A model generated the notes under the pieces. It made no database searches and had not been told where the DNA came from. It worked only from the letters and a program-made list of their open reading frames with translations. Both the position numbers and the translations under genes were made by a program. Below, in pieces: positions 1 through 10,769 of a stretch of DNA of 64,000 nt. Positions within the stretch are counted from its first letter, which is position 1; every line of letters begins with the position of its first letter. The DNA is from Epiperipatus broadwayi (lineage: Eukaryota; Onychophora; Udeonychophora; Euonychophora; Peripatidae), in the NCBI GenBank assembly GCA_028023455.1, contig JAQFVV010000018.1, positions 6,413,800-6,477,799 of the forward strand, in the 5' to 3' direction.

Positions 1-1045
1 ATTAAAAAATCAATGATATAATAACAGCATTTATTTTCTTTGATTATGAGAAAATGTGTAATTTTATTTTTAATTTTAATGTGAATAACACTAGAATTCC
101 TTCTAAGAAAAATAAATCATAATAAAAGGAAAATCAAGGGCACTTATAAATTGAAATCTTTAATTAATAGACAAATTTTCAGATATTAAAATTCACAAAT
201 CTTAGGGTATTACATAATAATGTTTAATTTTGGAAATTGAGAACAATTATGAAAGTAACTAATTGAAATTCTTCTGTATTTAATAATTTTTATTATTTAT
301 ATTTATCATTGATATTTAATGATTTATTTATTTCTATTACAGATGAGAATCTATAAGAAGTTTTTATTTGGTTTATATATATTATAAATGGTAAATGTAA
401 ACAGCCTTTAAATATCCACTGCCAAAACCTCTCAACCAGTCCTTTATAAAGAAATAGTGAAAAAAGAAACATTACTTAAAAGATTGCCAATTGCTGGTTG
501 ATGAGATTCTGAATGTTTTTCTATCCTTGGTTAACTTCTATCTAATAATAAAAAATTAGGTACCTATTTACTGATCAATATTAGTTGGTTATCTAGATTT
601 ACTAGGGATTAAATATAGGAAATAAAAATATTTTGTTTCAAACCAGTCCTTTATTATGAAGGCAGTTTTAAGTTTCAATTCACAATAGCAAGGACTAAAC
701 AGACCAAGGCGATGTTATAATTTTGAGAAATGACTTGACCAGAATATACTTTTTTTATCAGATTTTTAGATGGTGATAGATTTGATGGTATCAAGGACTA
801 GTGATGATAAACACACAAGTTATGTAAATATGTCCAATGATATGAGAGTTATATAAGCATGTTAAGTTTTTTGCCCATAGATAGTTAATGTAATTAAGTA
901 ATAGGATACACAAACAAATGAAAACAATCACTAATAGACAAAGTTTTCTTTTGCCTACCATTCTTTCAACACAAAGCATCTCAATATTTAGAAATGTATT
1001 TCAAATTTTATAACAGATATAAAACTGACAAAAAATTTAATCAAT
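1..1045. other. KLHL20 intron sequence, no recognisable feature
   Basis: AT-rich sequence with scattered short open frames that do not look coding. It is presumed to be intron between KLHL20 exon 1 and the Kelch exons off the left edge. The stretches 1546-1928 and 2080-2421 are similar and empty. Confidence 0.4.
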
Positions 1046-1049
1046 AACA

Positions 1050-1545
1050 AACTTTCCATACAGTTGTCCCACCCAGCGCAAGCCATAGTAATCAATGGAT
1101 GCAAGAAAGTTTATGGATGATGATGATTGTGGTTTTTAAAAACCCAAAGATACCAAACAGTATAGAATTAGGTTCAGATCTATATAACTATACAAACGAA
1201 TGAGCTTGGAATGAAACCATTGTTGTTTTCTTCTTGGAGTCATAGCTTTATAGTTAACTAAATACATAAAAGGTGGCTGTTTGGAGGGTTGCATTAGATC
1301 CAGTCATCTAGATGCAATGCTCTCAGATCAAAGGCTCCTCATTGATGAAAGCCACAAGCTAGAAACTATTCTGAGGATATTGGATAAATAGGCTCTAGAT
1401 ATGGATTTTTTGCATAAGCTTTCTCACATCCATTGATTACTAAGAACTTGCACTGGGTGGCACTACTGTATAGAGAATTTGCTGCTGTTTTAGCAGTTTG
1501 AATAAGCACAGGAAATGGTGATCATGTGATGTTTTAGAAGATTTA
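1050..1545 (+). repeat. Hammerhead-bearing dispersed repeat, copy 1
   Basis: The plus-oriented part runs from about 1130. It shares with 48610-49540 the blocks AACCCAAAGATACCAAAC, ATGAGCTTGGA, AAGGTGGCTG and the hammerhead-like core at 1336-1377, then the tail CACTACTGTATAGAGAA. A short piece at 1050-1115 is the same tail in opposite orientation (GCAAGCCATAGTAATCAATG), so this locus is partly inverted. The core has TTGATGA at 1342-1348 (C3 changed to T), GAAAC at 1362-1366, and a perfect 6-bp inner stem I between TCCTCA 1336-1341 and TGAGGA 1372-1377. It is probably a relic terminal repeat of a Penelope-like element. Confidence 0.7.
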
Positions 1546-1928
1546 ATGATGTTGAAAAACATTTTCTTAAAGTGAAGTGGGCATTTATTTTGCATGGCAA
1601 AAATTAAAACTCATATTTCTGAAATAATTATCTAAAAATCTTAAGTCAATCAATAAAGATCTGTTCCAAAAAAAATGAGTACCTATGCTTTGGAACCTAA
1701 TCATATGCATCTGCAATACTGAATGGTTAGTTGAGTTGGATATTGACTGCCTACCTGAAAAAATCCTGAACGTAATATTTAAATGCTTGAGTTATATGAA
1801 TTCTCCTCTAAATATAACACTCTAGAAGAGCAGTACTTTAGTTTTAAATGTATGGTAATATTATTGTTTAAGCAAATTAATAACTTGCTTTGTGTTTTCC
1901 TGAAGGTTTGTGATGACAGTGTTCTAGT

Positions 1929-2079
1929 TATATTTTTATATTGGACTATTTCCATCATCTAATATGTGTATTGAATGTCTTTAGAAACATTTAACTTTAT
2001 TTAAATATTCCAAATACAGTAATAGCACATCAAACAGGTTAGTATATTGATGATGGAAATAGTCCAATATAAAAATACA
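1929..2079. mobile_element. Short MITE with inverted ends (deletion derivative of 34681-34999)
   Basis: Both ends carry the inverted sequence ATATTGGACTATTTCCATCA. The left 110 bases match the left side of the longer element at 34681 (GAATGTCTTTAGAAA, ACATCAAACAGGTTAGTATA), but the centre and most of the right arm are missing. It is a non-autonomous TIR element with no coding capacity. Confidence 0.75.
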
Positions 2080-2421
2080 ACTAATAACTTGCTTCTTTAT
2101 TTTTTTTCTCCATTAATGTTTTTGAATATTGATGTAAAAAAATAGCTTCTGAAGAACATTGCAAGTATAGTTAAAAATATTAGATAAGGAAATATATAGC
2201 ATTGAAAACATATGAAAATTATTTGTTTATCTAAACATTATTTATAATTGAATATAATATAAAGATATTTTCAAGTAAATGAATTTGTTTATTTAACTAT
2301 AGCTAAAACATTAAATACTGAAAAATAATTAAAAATATAATATTAATAAAAGTAGTAATAATTATATTTATATAACAAATAAAAAGTGCTATTATTAATA
2401 ACAAAAATAACATCTAATTAC

Positions 2422-2943
2422 CTCTTGAAAATTATGCTGAGTAAATTTATCTGCTATTCTCAGCAAATCTCGGCAAGCATGGGTATCTGCAAAAGCACGT
2501 ATCCCTAAACAGTTGGACGGATCAAGTTGACGTTTTAGAAATTCACAACATATTTCTTGAATTTCTGCTAACTGTAATAAACAAGCAGCAGGTAACAAAG
2601 TTTGAACATTGCTTTCTTCTACAACAATATGAGAAGTATAGGCAAAATCTATTAAAAGTTCCATAGCACGTTCATCAATGTCACGTATTGTCACTTCTGT
2701 CTGTCTGCTCTCTGCCAATTCTCCTGTAAACATTGCATGGAAATAGGGACTGCATGCAGAAAGAATAACTCGATGAGCAAAAATCTTCCTTTGACCAACA
2801 AGGAGAACAACATCGCAAAGTTCTTTATGTTTGCGCAAAAGATTGATGGCCTCCAAAGTATGGCGAGGATGCTTATCGGATGTATAGGGCATCCGTGCAG
2901 GTGATGGGGGCCTTTCAAGAACTGGGTTAATGAGTTCACCCAT
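2422..2943 (-). CDS. KLHL20: KLHL20 / diablo, first coding exon (BTB domain and start of BACK), partial gene
   Basis: This exon encodes 174 residues of a BTB-BACK-Kelch protein. The family acts as the substrate-recruiting subunit of Cullin-3 RING ubiquitin ligases. The N-terminal stretch [17 protein letters not shown] is typical of KLHL20 and insect diablo. A complete BTB domain follows at about residues 30-145 ([35 protein letters not shown]), then the start of BACK with [20 protein letters not shown]. The exon ends in phase 0 at a GT donor (minus-strand GAG|GTAATT) exactly inside the conserved HNFQEV. Upstream of the ATG a run of T followed by AAAG looks like a splice acceptor (AG at 2948-2947), so the exon probably begins at 2946 with ATC before the start codon and a 5' UTR exon lies further upstream. 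The Kelch repeats are not present in 1-2421 and must lie left of the window. The family call is very secure from the sequence; the ligase role is inferred from relatives. Confidence 0.95.
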
Positions 2944-3111
2944 GATCTTTAAAAAAAAAAAAAAGATTCATAAATTTTAAATATTGAAAATAAATATTTC
3001 AAACATAATTTCCCATTCTATTATAACTTACATCCCTTAAGATTTTTTTTACATATTTTAAAGTTTAAATACAAATATTGTATATTTACTTAAGCTAGAT
3101 GTAATTAGAAG

Positions 3112-3298
3112 GGATTTGAAACCAGACTATCTAATTTCCTTCAGTTATCCACTTCATCTTATACAACCGATAAACATGATCACATACATGTGAAATAAAT
3201 AAATGATTTCCAATATATCTATTTTGTGCTGAACCAGCACTGATCAGTTGGTCCAGATCATCTTCCATATATAATAAATTATTAGTGCTTGTTTTATA
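3112..3298 (-). repeat. Left arm of an inverted pair of hammerhead-bearing repeats
   Basis: Read on the minus strand, this arm parallels the plus-strand sequence 3572-3765: GGAAGATGATCTGGA, CAGTGCTGGTTCAGCAC, then TGGTTTCAAATCCC. The hammerhead-like core (3200-3262) has CTGATCA instead of CTGATGA, a 5-bp stem II, AAAA, a 3-bp stem III, then UA and TTGG. The last block resembles a tRNA T-arm (B box). Confidence 0.7.
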
Positions 3299-3571
3299 TT
3301 AAGATAACAAATATTCAAACTTAAATGGACAGGCTTCAATCTTCTCCAATCTTCAGCCATCCATATCATTGAAAATCTGATGAGGACATGTTCAAAGCCC
3401 TTGTTTACTGATTTTATCTTACCCATGTTGACTGTAAGTCATTCTGATCTCTCATATGTAAGACCTTAAGATCATTTTAAATATATGGGGAAATGGGTAG
3501 AATACATGTTGAATCTGTATTATTTAAAAACTAGTATAGTATATATACTTAAAATTACATTTGCTATTTTA

Positions 3572-3765
3572 ATATTAGTCGAGCACTGATTATATGTATG
3601 TGTGGAAGATGATGATCTGGAATCAACTGATGAGTGCTAGTTCAGCACAAAATACATGTATTGGTAATCATTCATCTTTTTCACGTGGTCATGTGTATCG
3701 ATTGTATAAGCTGGAGTGGATGCTTGAAAGTCTGGGTTCAAATCCCCTCTAATTATATTTTAAAG
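3572..3765 (+). repeat. Right arm of the inverted pair, hammerhead-like core plus B-box motif
   Basis: The core has CTGATGA at 3627-3633. Stem II is GTGCT/AGCAC (3634-3638 with 3644-3648). AAAA at 3649-3652 stands where GAAA is expected. Stem III is ATA/TGT, U16.1-A17 lies at 3659-3660, and TTGG follows. Stem I has an inner TCAA/TTGG helix and an outer helix pairing GATGATGAT 3608-3616 with ATCATTCATC. About 60 bases downstream is GGTTCAAATCCC (3735-3746), a good pol III B box. The element may be a SINE-like or Penelope-derived repeat carrying a ribozyme. Confidence 0.7.
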
Positions 3766-3834
3766 TTGAAAATTTATAAATGATAAAAATATGTTTGGGT
3801 GATTAACAAGTCATCTCAACTAGCAACAGTAAAA

Positions 3835-4315
3835 AAGGTGGCTATTTCTTAGGCCAGTATTTTTTAACATTTTAAATAAATAATCAGTATTTATAATAAA
3901 ATACCAATACATAATGTAAATGATTAGTATTATACAGAATAGCACAAAAACTGTTAATATTTTAATTAAAATATCTGTAAATATAATAATTTGCCACAAT
4001 TTAAATAGATGGTTAATATTTATAATAAAATATCAGTATGTAACAACATAAGTGGTTAGTAAAGTTTACTGCAGCTAAGGGATCAGTCTTTACTCATAAC
4101 ATATTATAAATTCTATTTAAAATACTGGTAAATATTATATTTACAAATATTTTAATTAAAATATTGACAGTTTTTGTATTAATCTGTGTAATACCAACCA
4201 CATATTATGTACTGAAATTTGATTATAAATACTAACCATATATTTAAAATACTGATTAAATTTTTTTAAAAATACTGACCCTTTATAAAAAAAAAAAAAG
4301 TAGCCTGTTTACAAG
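3835..4315. mobile_element. Long foldback element (about 480 bp)
   Basis: Nearly the whole element is an imperfect inverted repeat. The left arm has GGCCAGTATTTTTTAACA, CAGTATTTATAATAAAATA and CAAAAACTGTTAATATTTTA. The right arm, reverse-complemented, has GGGTCAGTATTTTTAAA, TAGTATTTATAATCAAATT and CAAAAACTGTCAATATTTTA in the same order. It turns around near 4040-4090. There is no coding capacity. The end sequences resemble a MITE, but the superfamily is not assigned. Confidence 0.7.
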
Positions 4316-4639
4316 GAATATTTTGATAAGGATAAGTATTTTTAAACAATTTTTAATCAGTAGTGTAATTGGAGATTACATAAATTTAATTTGTTTATAT
4401 TAAGATTTTGCTTTTCGAATTTATAGTACTTTTGTGTTATATTTTTTCTGTTGGATGGAATTTTACTTTAGGTTGGGTTACCTGGAATAGATTACACTTA
4501 TTTATATATATGTTGATATGAAGATTTTCACGGGTTGCATATATAAAAGACATATTCTGCGGGTTCATCCGTGTTAAAAATTTAAAAAAATTAATATACC
4601 GATGTTTCGACTTGATCACACAAGTCATCTACTGGGTGA

Positions 4640-5960
4640 TAAAAGGTAGAAAGATGGTTGTAGAGGCGCTACAATCACTGATTTGAAAAAAACATTAACG
4701 TTCCAGCAATAGCAAAAAGGTTAAATTAAGAATGTTTTTTTAAAAAAATCTTTCCAAATAGGAGGAAGTTTGCATGTATCATCTTGCGTATTGATACAAT
4801 CTGGCCTTTTAAATATCTCAATGGCTTCTCTAATTTTGCACTGGTAGAGATTATCACATCTGGATATGATCCTGGTACTAGAAAAATCAATTTTATGACC
4901 TGAATCTATAGTATGGAGTGAGAGTGCTGATGATGAGTGTTGTTTAACTGCATTAGCATGTTCATCTCTCCTAACACTGATGCGACCATTATTCATACCT
5001 ATGTAAAAAAGCTTTTTACAATTTTCACGAGATTTGATAAACACCATGAGATTCAAGTGGGATTGAATCCTTAGGCTTGGTTATTATATTGCTGATCTTT
5101 TGATGAATAAAAAATGCTGTATTTATATTATAGTGTTTTAATATATGTCCAATACTGTCTGTAGTTCCTTTTACATATGGAACACAAATCCTAATAGCTG
5201 ATTTATCATCTTTTTGTTTCCTATTTTGTCCATTTTGGGCTTGAAATAAGTTTTTTTAAATAAATTTATAATTATAACTATTTGCTAATAAAATGCTATT
5301 AATATGATTTATTTCTTCTTTCAGATGTGACTTATCTGAAAGGTTAATTGCTTTATTTAAAAGAGTTTTGGCTACGGAAACTATCTGAGTTGGGTGATGA
5401 CGAGAATGAAAATGTAAATATCTGTCCATGTGTGTAGTCTTTCTGTAAATCGAAAAAGATAAACTATTTGGTATCCTGGTGACTAGAACATCAAGAAAAG
5501 GGAGTTCTCCATCAGACTCTGTCTCTATTGTAAATTTAATATGAGGTTGCATATTATTTAAATGTAAGAAAAAAATAATAATCTAATTTATTTTTTAAAT
5601 ATTGCCATATGACAAAAGTGTCAGCTATGTATCTGAGCCAAATGATAGGTTTTAAAGATAAATGTCCATTGGGTGTTTTATAAGCTGGTTATTCAGCCAT
5701 TGTTTGATAACATAAGATTGTTCAGGTGTACTTTGATAATAAAGTCTATTTGGAGGCTTTTCCTTTCATGGCAACAGTGGAAAAGATGACATTGATGTGG
5801 GAGAGTTGTTTTATTTCTTCCTAGTTGTTAGTAGAGTTGTCAATCAATAAAATTCTTGTGCCATAACTCTGTAGAAATACAAAATATTCACAGAACCCAT
5901 AGATTTAATGTTTGCTTGATGCTGTTGGATTTCTTTATCCAATAGATTAATCAGCATGAG
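4640..5960 (-). pseudogene. Decayed Penelope-like retroelement (RT and GIY-YIG domains)
   Basis: On the minus strand three blocks follow in Penelope order. First, at about 5590-5800, is the end of the reverse transcriptase, with LRYIADTFVIWQYL where the active-site YxDD box should be. Second, at 5256-5552, is the RT thumb region, with KFTIETESDGELPFLDVLVT and YRKTTHMDRYLHFHSRHHP, both typical of Penelope elements. Third, at 4721-5056, is a GIY-YIG nuclease with LFYIGMNNGRISVRRDEH. Stops and frame breaks separate the blocks, and the YIAD change breaks the catalytic box, so it is inactive. It lies in the same orientation as KLHL20, probably in its 5' intron. Confidence 0.85.
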
Positions 5961-6109
5961 AAGCAAATCATTTAGGTTTTGTATTAATAACAATTCATTT
6001 CATTTTGGGGATAAAGTAAACTTTGCTCAATTTTTATGTTTATCCAATTGCGAGATTATGGGTGGCACTTGATATAGTACAGCCCATTCTTTTGATCCAT
6101 ATGACTTTA

Positions 6110-6956
6110 ATTGTGAGCTTTCAGGCTTATTCTCATGTATTTGGATGGTTTTTTAACAGTTTCTATTTGCTTTTAATTTCAGTAGTTTTAGTTCATTATC
6201 ATCTATTTGTTAGTTCAACAGGATCATTTCTGCTATTTGTTCTTTTACTTGAACATGTTTGTGTTCATTTAGTACATTTTCCTCTAGCAATTTTGGTTCA
6301 GATTCATTTAAAAGTTCATTATATATTTTTGGCTCATTTTCCGACTTCAAAAACAATCAAGTTTATTGATTGTCCATGATTTAATCCACTTTCTTCTTGA
6401 ATTTGTACTTGCTCATTTTTTTGATCATTGTCTATGTGCTTTAGATCATCTAATTTTTGTTCTGATTTAAATTTGTATAAATTAGTCATCCTTTTTTGAT
6501 GATCCTTTATCTGTTTTTGATTAGCTTTTTGATAATTATTCATAGTTTGATTTATGTCCTCCATTTACTTTTGATTAACTTTATTTTCTAAAGTTTGGTT
6601 TATTTGTTCCATTTACTTTTGATTATATTCCATTAATCAATTCCAAATGTGTTAATCATTGACATCATGTCTAATTGTGATGATGCTGCAATTTTCTCAT
6701 GCATTTTTATTTCTTTATTGATATCTTTATGCTTTATTTGATTGCATGAATCACTGTCTGAATAGACATTGTCCATATCCAAAGTTTCTAAGCTATCTTT
6801 TTCACAGTTAGTTTCAGAAGTTTTTGCTTCTAATATTCCCTGCTGCTCTTCATCCTTTTTATTCTCTTTCTCTATTTTCATAATACCCAAAGTTTTTAAC
6901 CACAATAAACTTATTATTTTATACCAGGGGTCCCCAACCCTGTGCCCGCAGACCAT
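6110..6956 (-). pseudogene. Unrecognised Lys/Glu-rich broken open frame
   Basis: Two minus-strand open frames (6633-6956 and 6334-6564) and their frameshifted continuation to about 6110 share a composition very rich in Lys, Glu, Gln and Asn, e.g. MKIEKENKKDEEQQG and NEPKIYNELLNESEPKLLEE. This suggests coiled-coil or disordered protein. The high-coordinate end is overrun by the hAT element at 6925. I do not recognise the family. It might be an ORF1-like region of the neighbouring retroelement or a gene fragment. The coding nature is suggested only by composition and by frame continuity across breaks. Confidence 0.3.
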
Positions 6957-7274
6957 TTTACACGTGCCAGCCGCTATCCGAACGTGATAAAAAATTATTT
7001 ATCTGATACAAATAAATTTAATTTTTAAAATTTCTTATAAATTATTGTATTATATTGTAATCAAATTGTAGGGCATACTATACTTTTACAGCATAAAAAT
7101 ATAAATGTTAATTATATGTTAAAATTTTATTTTTGAAATAAATATTTTTTTGTACATTATGTGTATTATTAACAATATCCAACTATAAATTTACATTGAA
7201 AAAATAAATGGTGCCCGCCACCTGGCCGGTATTATAGAATGTGCTCTTAAGTGCAAAAAGGTTGGGAACCCCTG
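6925..7274. mobile_element. hAT-type MITE, 350 bp, with 8-bp target duplication
   Basis: The ends are CAGGGGTCCCCAACC and, inverted, CAGGGGTTCCCAACC. The flanks are TTTTATAC (6917-6924) and TTCTATAC (7275-7282), an 8-base target site duplication with one mismatch, as expected for hAT transposons. The interior is AT-rich with no transposase. The end sequence is of a type common in animal hAT elements. Confidence 0.88.
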
Positions 7275-7282
7275 TTCTATAC

Positions 7283-9470
7283 AATTGTAACTGAATACAC
7301 TACCAACAGTGCTAGATCGTTACTTGGAACACTCTGAACACCATTTTACTTATAAGTGTTTTTCACGGTACAACTTGCTCCGTTACAATATAGAAAAAAA
7401 AAAATTGTCTGGTCAATCACATCATATATCTAACTCAGGAAAATGGAAATTTACTACAGATAAAAATCGAAGCCCTCACTATGGGCAAAATAAAAATTTA
7501 CAAATACCATGTTAATCCTGATGAATGAGGTAGGCCAAGAAATCTTACATAAATAAAGTAAATAATGCAATATTAGTTTATTTACAAGTGTACTTCTTAA
7601 CTGACATACAACTTATTTTCTTTAATAAATTAACAAATCATACAACAATAACTTATTTACAAAGTATAATCATTAAGTGATATGCAATTTATTTCTTTAA
7701 CAAAATCCTTTAATCTTTGTGCTTCATAAGTATCACTATATTCATAGATATCACATTCCCATCCCCTCAACCCTGACTTCAATAGACTTAAATATAATTC
7801 TATGCATGTATGAATTCATAAATATAACATTTCTTTGACTCACATCTCTCCTAGTAACCACTTATATAATAATAACTATACAGGGACAGCCATTTTAGTC
7901 CTAACTAAATAAATCTTCTATACAATAATTATAAGGAGTAGACTTTTGTCCTAAACCTAATTTAATACAACTATAATCTATACAGGGATGACTCATGGGA
8001 TAATTGAAGTTATCATGTCTGCCAATAGTATACTATTCAACACATCTCAATTTTCAGATTATGGTGAAATAAACAAGATTTAATACATGCTGCCCATTCC
8101 ATTTTTTTTTTTACAAAGACAGAAACTGGAGTAATTATATCACGTGAATAATTTTAATGCAATATTCCAAACCTACAATGACTACAAAAAATTCCCCAGC
8201 ATTATTTTATAGGACTGACTCAAAACAAAGTTAAGCTTGTATACTCCAAAGATAAATATAAGAAGCTGTAAAGTATGACCTGCAAAAGTAAATAGTTGTC
8301 AATTGATGTAAGAAACATTCTAGGCAAAAAAATATTTGTAATACAGGTACCAAAGAGACAGCTGTATAAAAGCCAACTGAGATTTATAAGACAATTTAGA
8401 GGGCTAATCAATAGAAAATCTTAATGGCCAAATCAATCAACCTAGAGAAGTGATTAACAATCCAATGACCAATCAGTTAATTAAGAGCTGAACAGCAATC
8501 AAAAATCAATAGTGGTTGAATGGCAGCCCAGAGGCATATAGAGCCCAAGTACTTGCAAGAATACCAACTCAATGTTCTATCAACTATTAGGAGGGAATGT
8601 AGTATAGCTATAAACAAGCTAGCACAAAAGTTTTTGGATAGATTGTACAAGCTACAGATATTTCCTGCCAAACACAATCCCATCAAATAGGCAAATGGAT
8701 TCAAGTGTCAGTTCAGTTCATACAACGGCTATAGCTATGTACCTGACAATAATCTCAACTATTATCTTTTGCTCATTCTCAATAAGCAGATAAATATGCA
8801 TTAAATTTTTAGGGTAATCTAGTTACCTTATAATAGACAGTACATTCCTGTTATAGCAAACAAGTCCTACATAGTCATAAATACAATATATACATTTGTA
8901 GAATATATATATATAAATAAGCGGTAAAAATTGTAGAATATAATAATGTTAATATAATCACTGAATCTTCATTTCGGTAAATAAAAGACAATAATTTATA
9001 AAGGTCTAAGATTAGAAATTAAATTTAACTCCTCATTGTACAAAAGAAATTCATATTGGTTGTTTATGAAATAATTTCCTACACATATGCTTGTTTATAA
9101 TTTTTTTTTGTGATCACATGTTAATTATCAAATTTTTCAATAGAAATGTTAATGTAACTTAGAAATTGCAGTTTAATTCCTTTAAAACTGCTTAATTCAG
9201 CAGGAAAGAATGTAATTTAAAAATTAATGACTGCTGATGATGTATTTTCTTTATGTTCATTTCAATTAATATGTTCAATGGCTTTTTAAAGTTCAACAGT
9301 AGTAAATTACAAATTATCAATTATAAATAGTTTGATTAGACTATTAAGATAAAAAAAAATGTAAAGAATGAAATTAATAGAACTAAATTTTCATGTAGAG
9401 CTTTTGATAAAAATAATCAAATAATAAACAGAAATATGCCAATGTGCTTGAAGTTTTTAATAATTATGCT
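7283..9470. other. Unclassified repeat-like sequence
   Basis: No gene recognised. At 7575-7725 two related blocks of about 60 bases follow each other in tandem (each with an ACAACTTATTTTCTTTAATAA-like core). From 8210 to 8760 the sequence is less AT-rich, with a TATA-like CTGTATAAAAG at about 8361, and might be part of an old LTR element. A 68-codon open frame at 7309-7515 just beyond the hAT element is not recognised. Confidence 0.3.
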
Positions 9471-9479
9471 TTATCTCAG

Positions 9480-9760
9480 TGTTCTGAAACTTGGATACTT
9501 AATAAAAGAGCTATACAGAAATTTCAGACTACAAAGTGAAGTATGGAGAGATTATGTTGGGAAATTAAAATTGATTTAAAATGAAATATAGAGATAAAAA
9601 ACATTCAAGTCATGTGAAAATGCTGCTAAAAAAGGTGACAATACATGGACTATTAAAATTTAAAACTGCATCACATAAGATTGTAAAAGACATTAAATGG
9701 ATGGATCATAAAAAGAAGTTTCTGGAGTTATATATATATGGGGAAAAGCTGTAGATTAGA
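9480..9760 (+). pseudogene. RTE-like LINE fragment, C-terminal end of the RT protein
   Basis: Broken frames read SETWILNKRAIQKFQ, then NTWTIKI followed by DCKRH. These parallel the LYGSETWTL and DNRWTKKILxWIPRDCKR motifs at the end of RTE-like endonuclease/reverse-transcriptase proteins. The block lines up with the one at 12180-12520. It is short and heavily decayed. Confidence 0.5.
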
Positions 9761-10329
9761 GAAATTGTATTAAATTCAGAGACTCACATCTGTGTTTGAA
9801 AATGATGGCGGTGTAATGTCTTCGCTCCTAAGTTTTTCAGAAGGGTAGAAAACCACTTACAATCTGATTGATAACATAAATGAGTACAAAGAATTATAGC
9901 GAAAATATATGAAACTCGGCTAAACAACTCTTAAAAAGTTGTGCTGCAAATAGCTCTTAACAGCTTTACGTATCCAACTTCTGTTAACAAGACTGTAACA
10001 AGTGCTCGATGTTTTCCTCTAGCAGTTTATATATCCCTCTGAGTTCTTTTGTTAAGTCTTATGTGCTACATTCCGAAATCTTAATCGCGTGTTTTCCAAC
10101 TCCGTTTTGATTGTTCTCAATTTTAATTAGTTATTTTTATCTCTGATAAAAATAATCCCCACAACTTGTTTTTAATTATAATTATTTCCATTATAATTAG
10201 TTATTTTATTTTCAATTAAAAATAAATCCCCACAGCTTGTTTTCAATTGTAATTATTTTTCATTATAATTATTTTTACTTTCAACTAAAATAAGCGAAAA
10301 CTTCTGGAGTAAATTGTCTCTTGTAAAAT

Positions 10330-10760
10330 CGCTATTTATTTCTCAACAACGAATACAACAGGTGGTAAAAAATAATGAAGATGTACTACCTGATCTTAAG
10401 GATCTTTGTATTATTTTAATTTATAAAAAAAACAACAGAAATAGAATGGAATACTTTTGTTATGGTCCAATTTAAGTACTTTCAATAAATTTTTTGAATA
10501 GATTATTTCCAATTAAAAACAAATAATTATTAGACCGTATAATTTTAAAGACTTAACAAGGCTCTATAGAGAAAGTTTTTGTCACTAGGCAAATGCTAAA
10601 AGAGTTGTGAATAGATATATGGTTTATATATTACTTTAATAAATTTATTCAAGGCATTTGACTTGAACAAGATTTTAGCAATAATTGAGTATTTGTATCA
10701 TGTTTTTATATAATGGCATATTATTTGAAACAAAAATTAATACATATATATACTAGCTTC
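10330..10760 (+). pseudogene. RTE-like LINE fragment, RT core
   Basis: The segment from about 10384 (LPDLKDLCIILIYKKNNRNR) matches the better-kept copy at about 40950 (LPPDLEDAFIVSLFKNKRNR). A VFVTRQ block and an FxxKFIQGI block follow, corresponding to the DMVFxxRQ and DLTKAFD motifs of RT. Many stops are present. Confidence 0.5.
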
Positions 10761-10769
10761 AAAACGTTT

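Noticed and set aside
2691-2939. Second minus-strand frame overlapping KLHL20 exon 1
   Set aside because: Shadow frame of the conserved BTB coding sequence.
8477-8704. Hydrophobic 75-codon minus-strand frame
   Set aside because: No motif, atypical composition and no splice context; likely chance in GC-richer repeat sequence.
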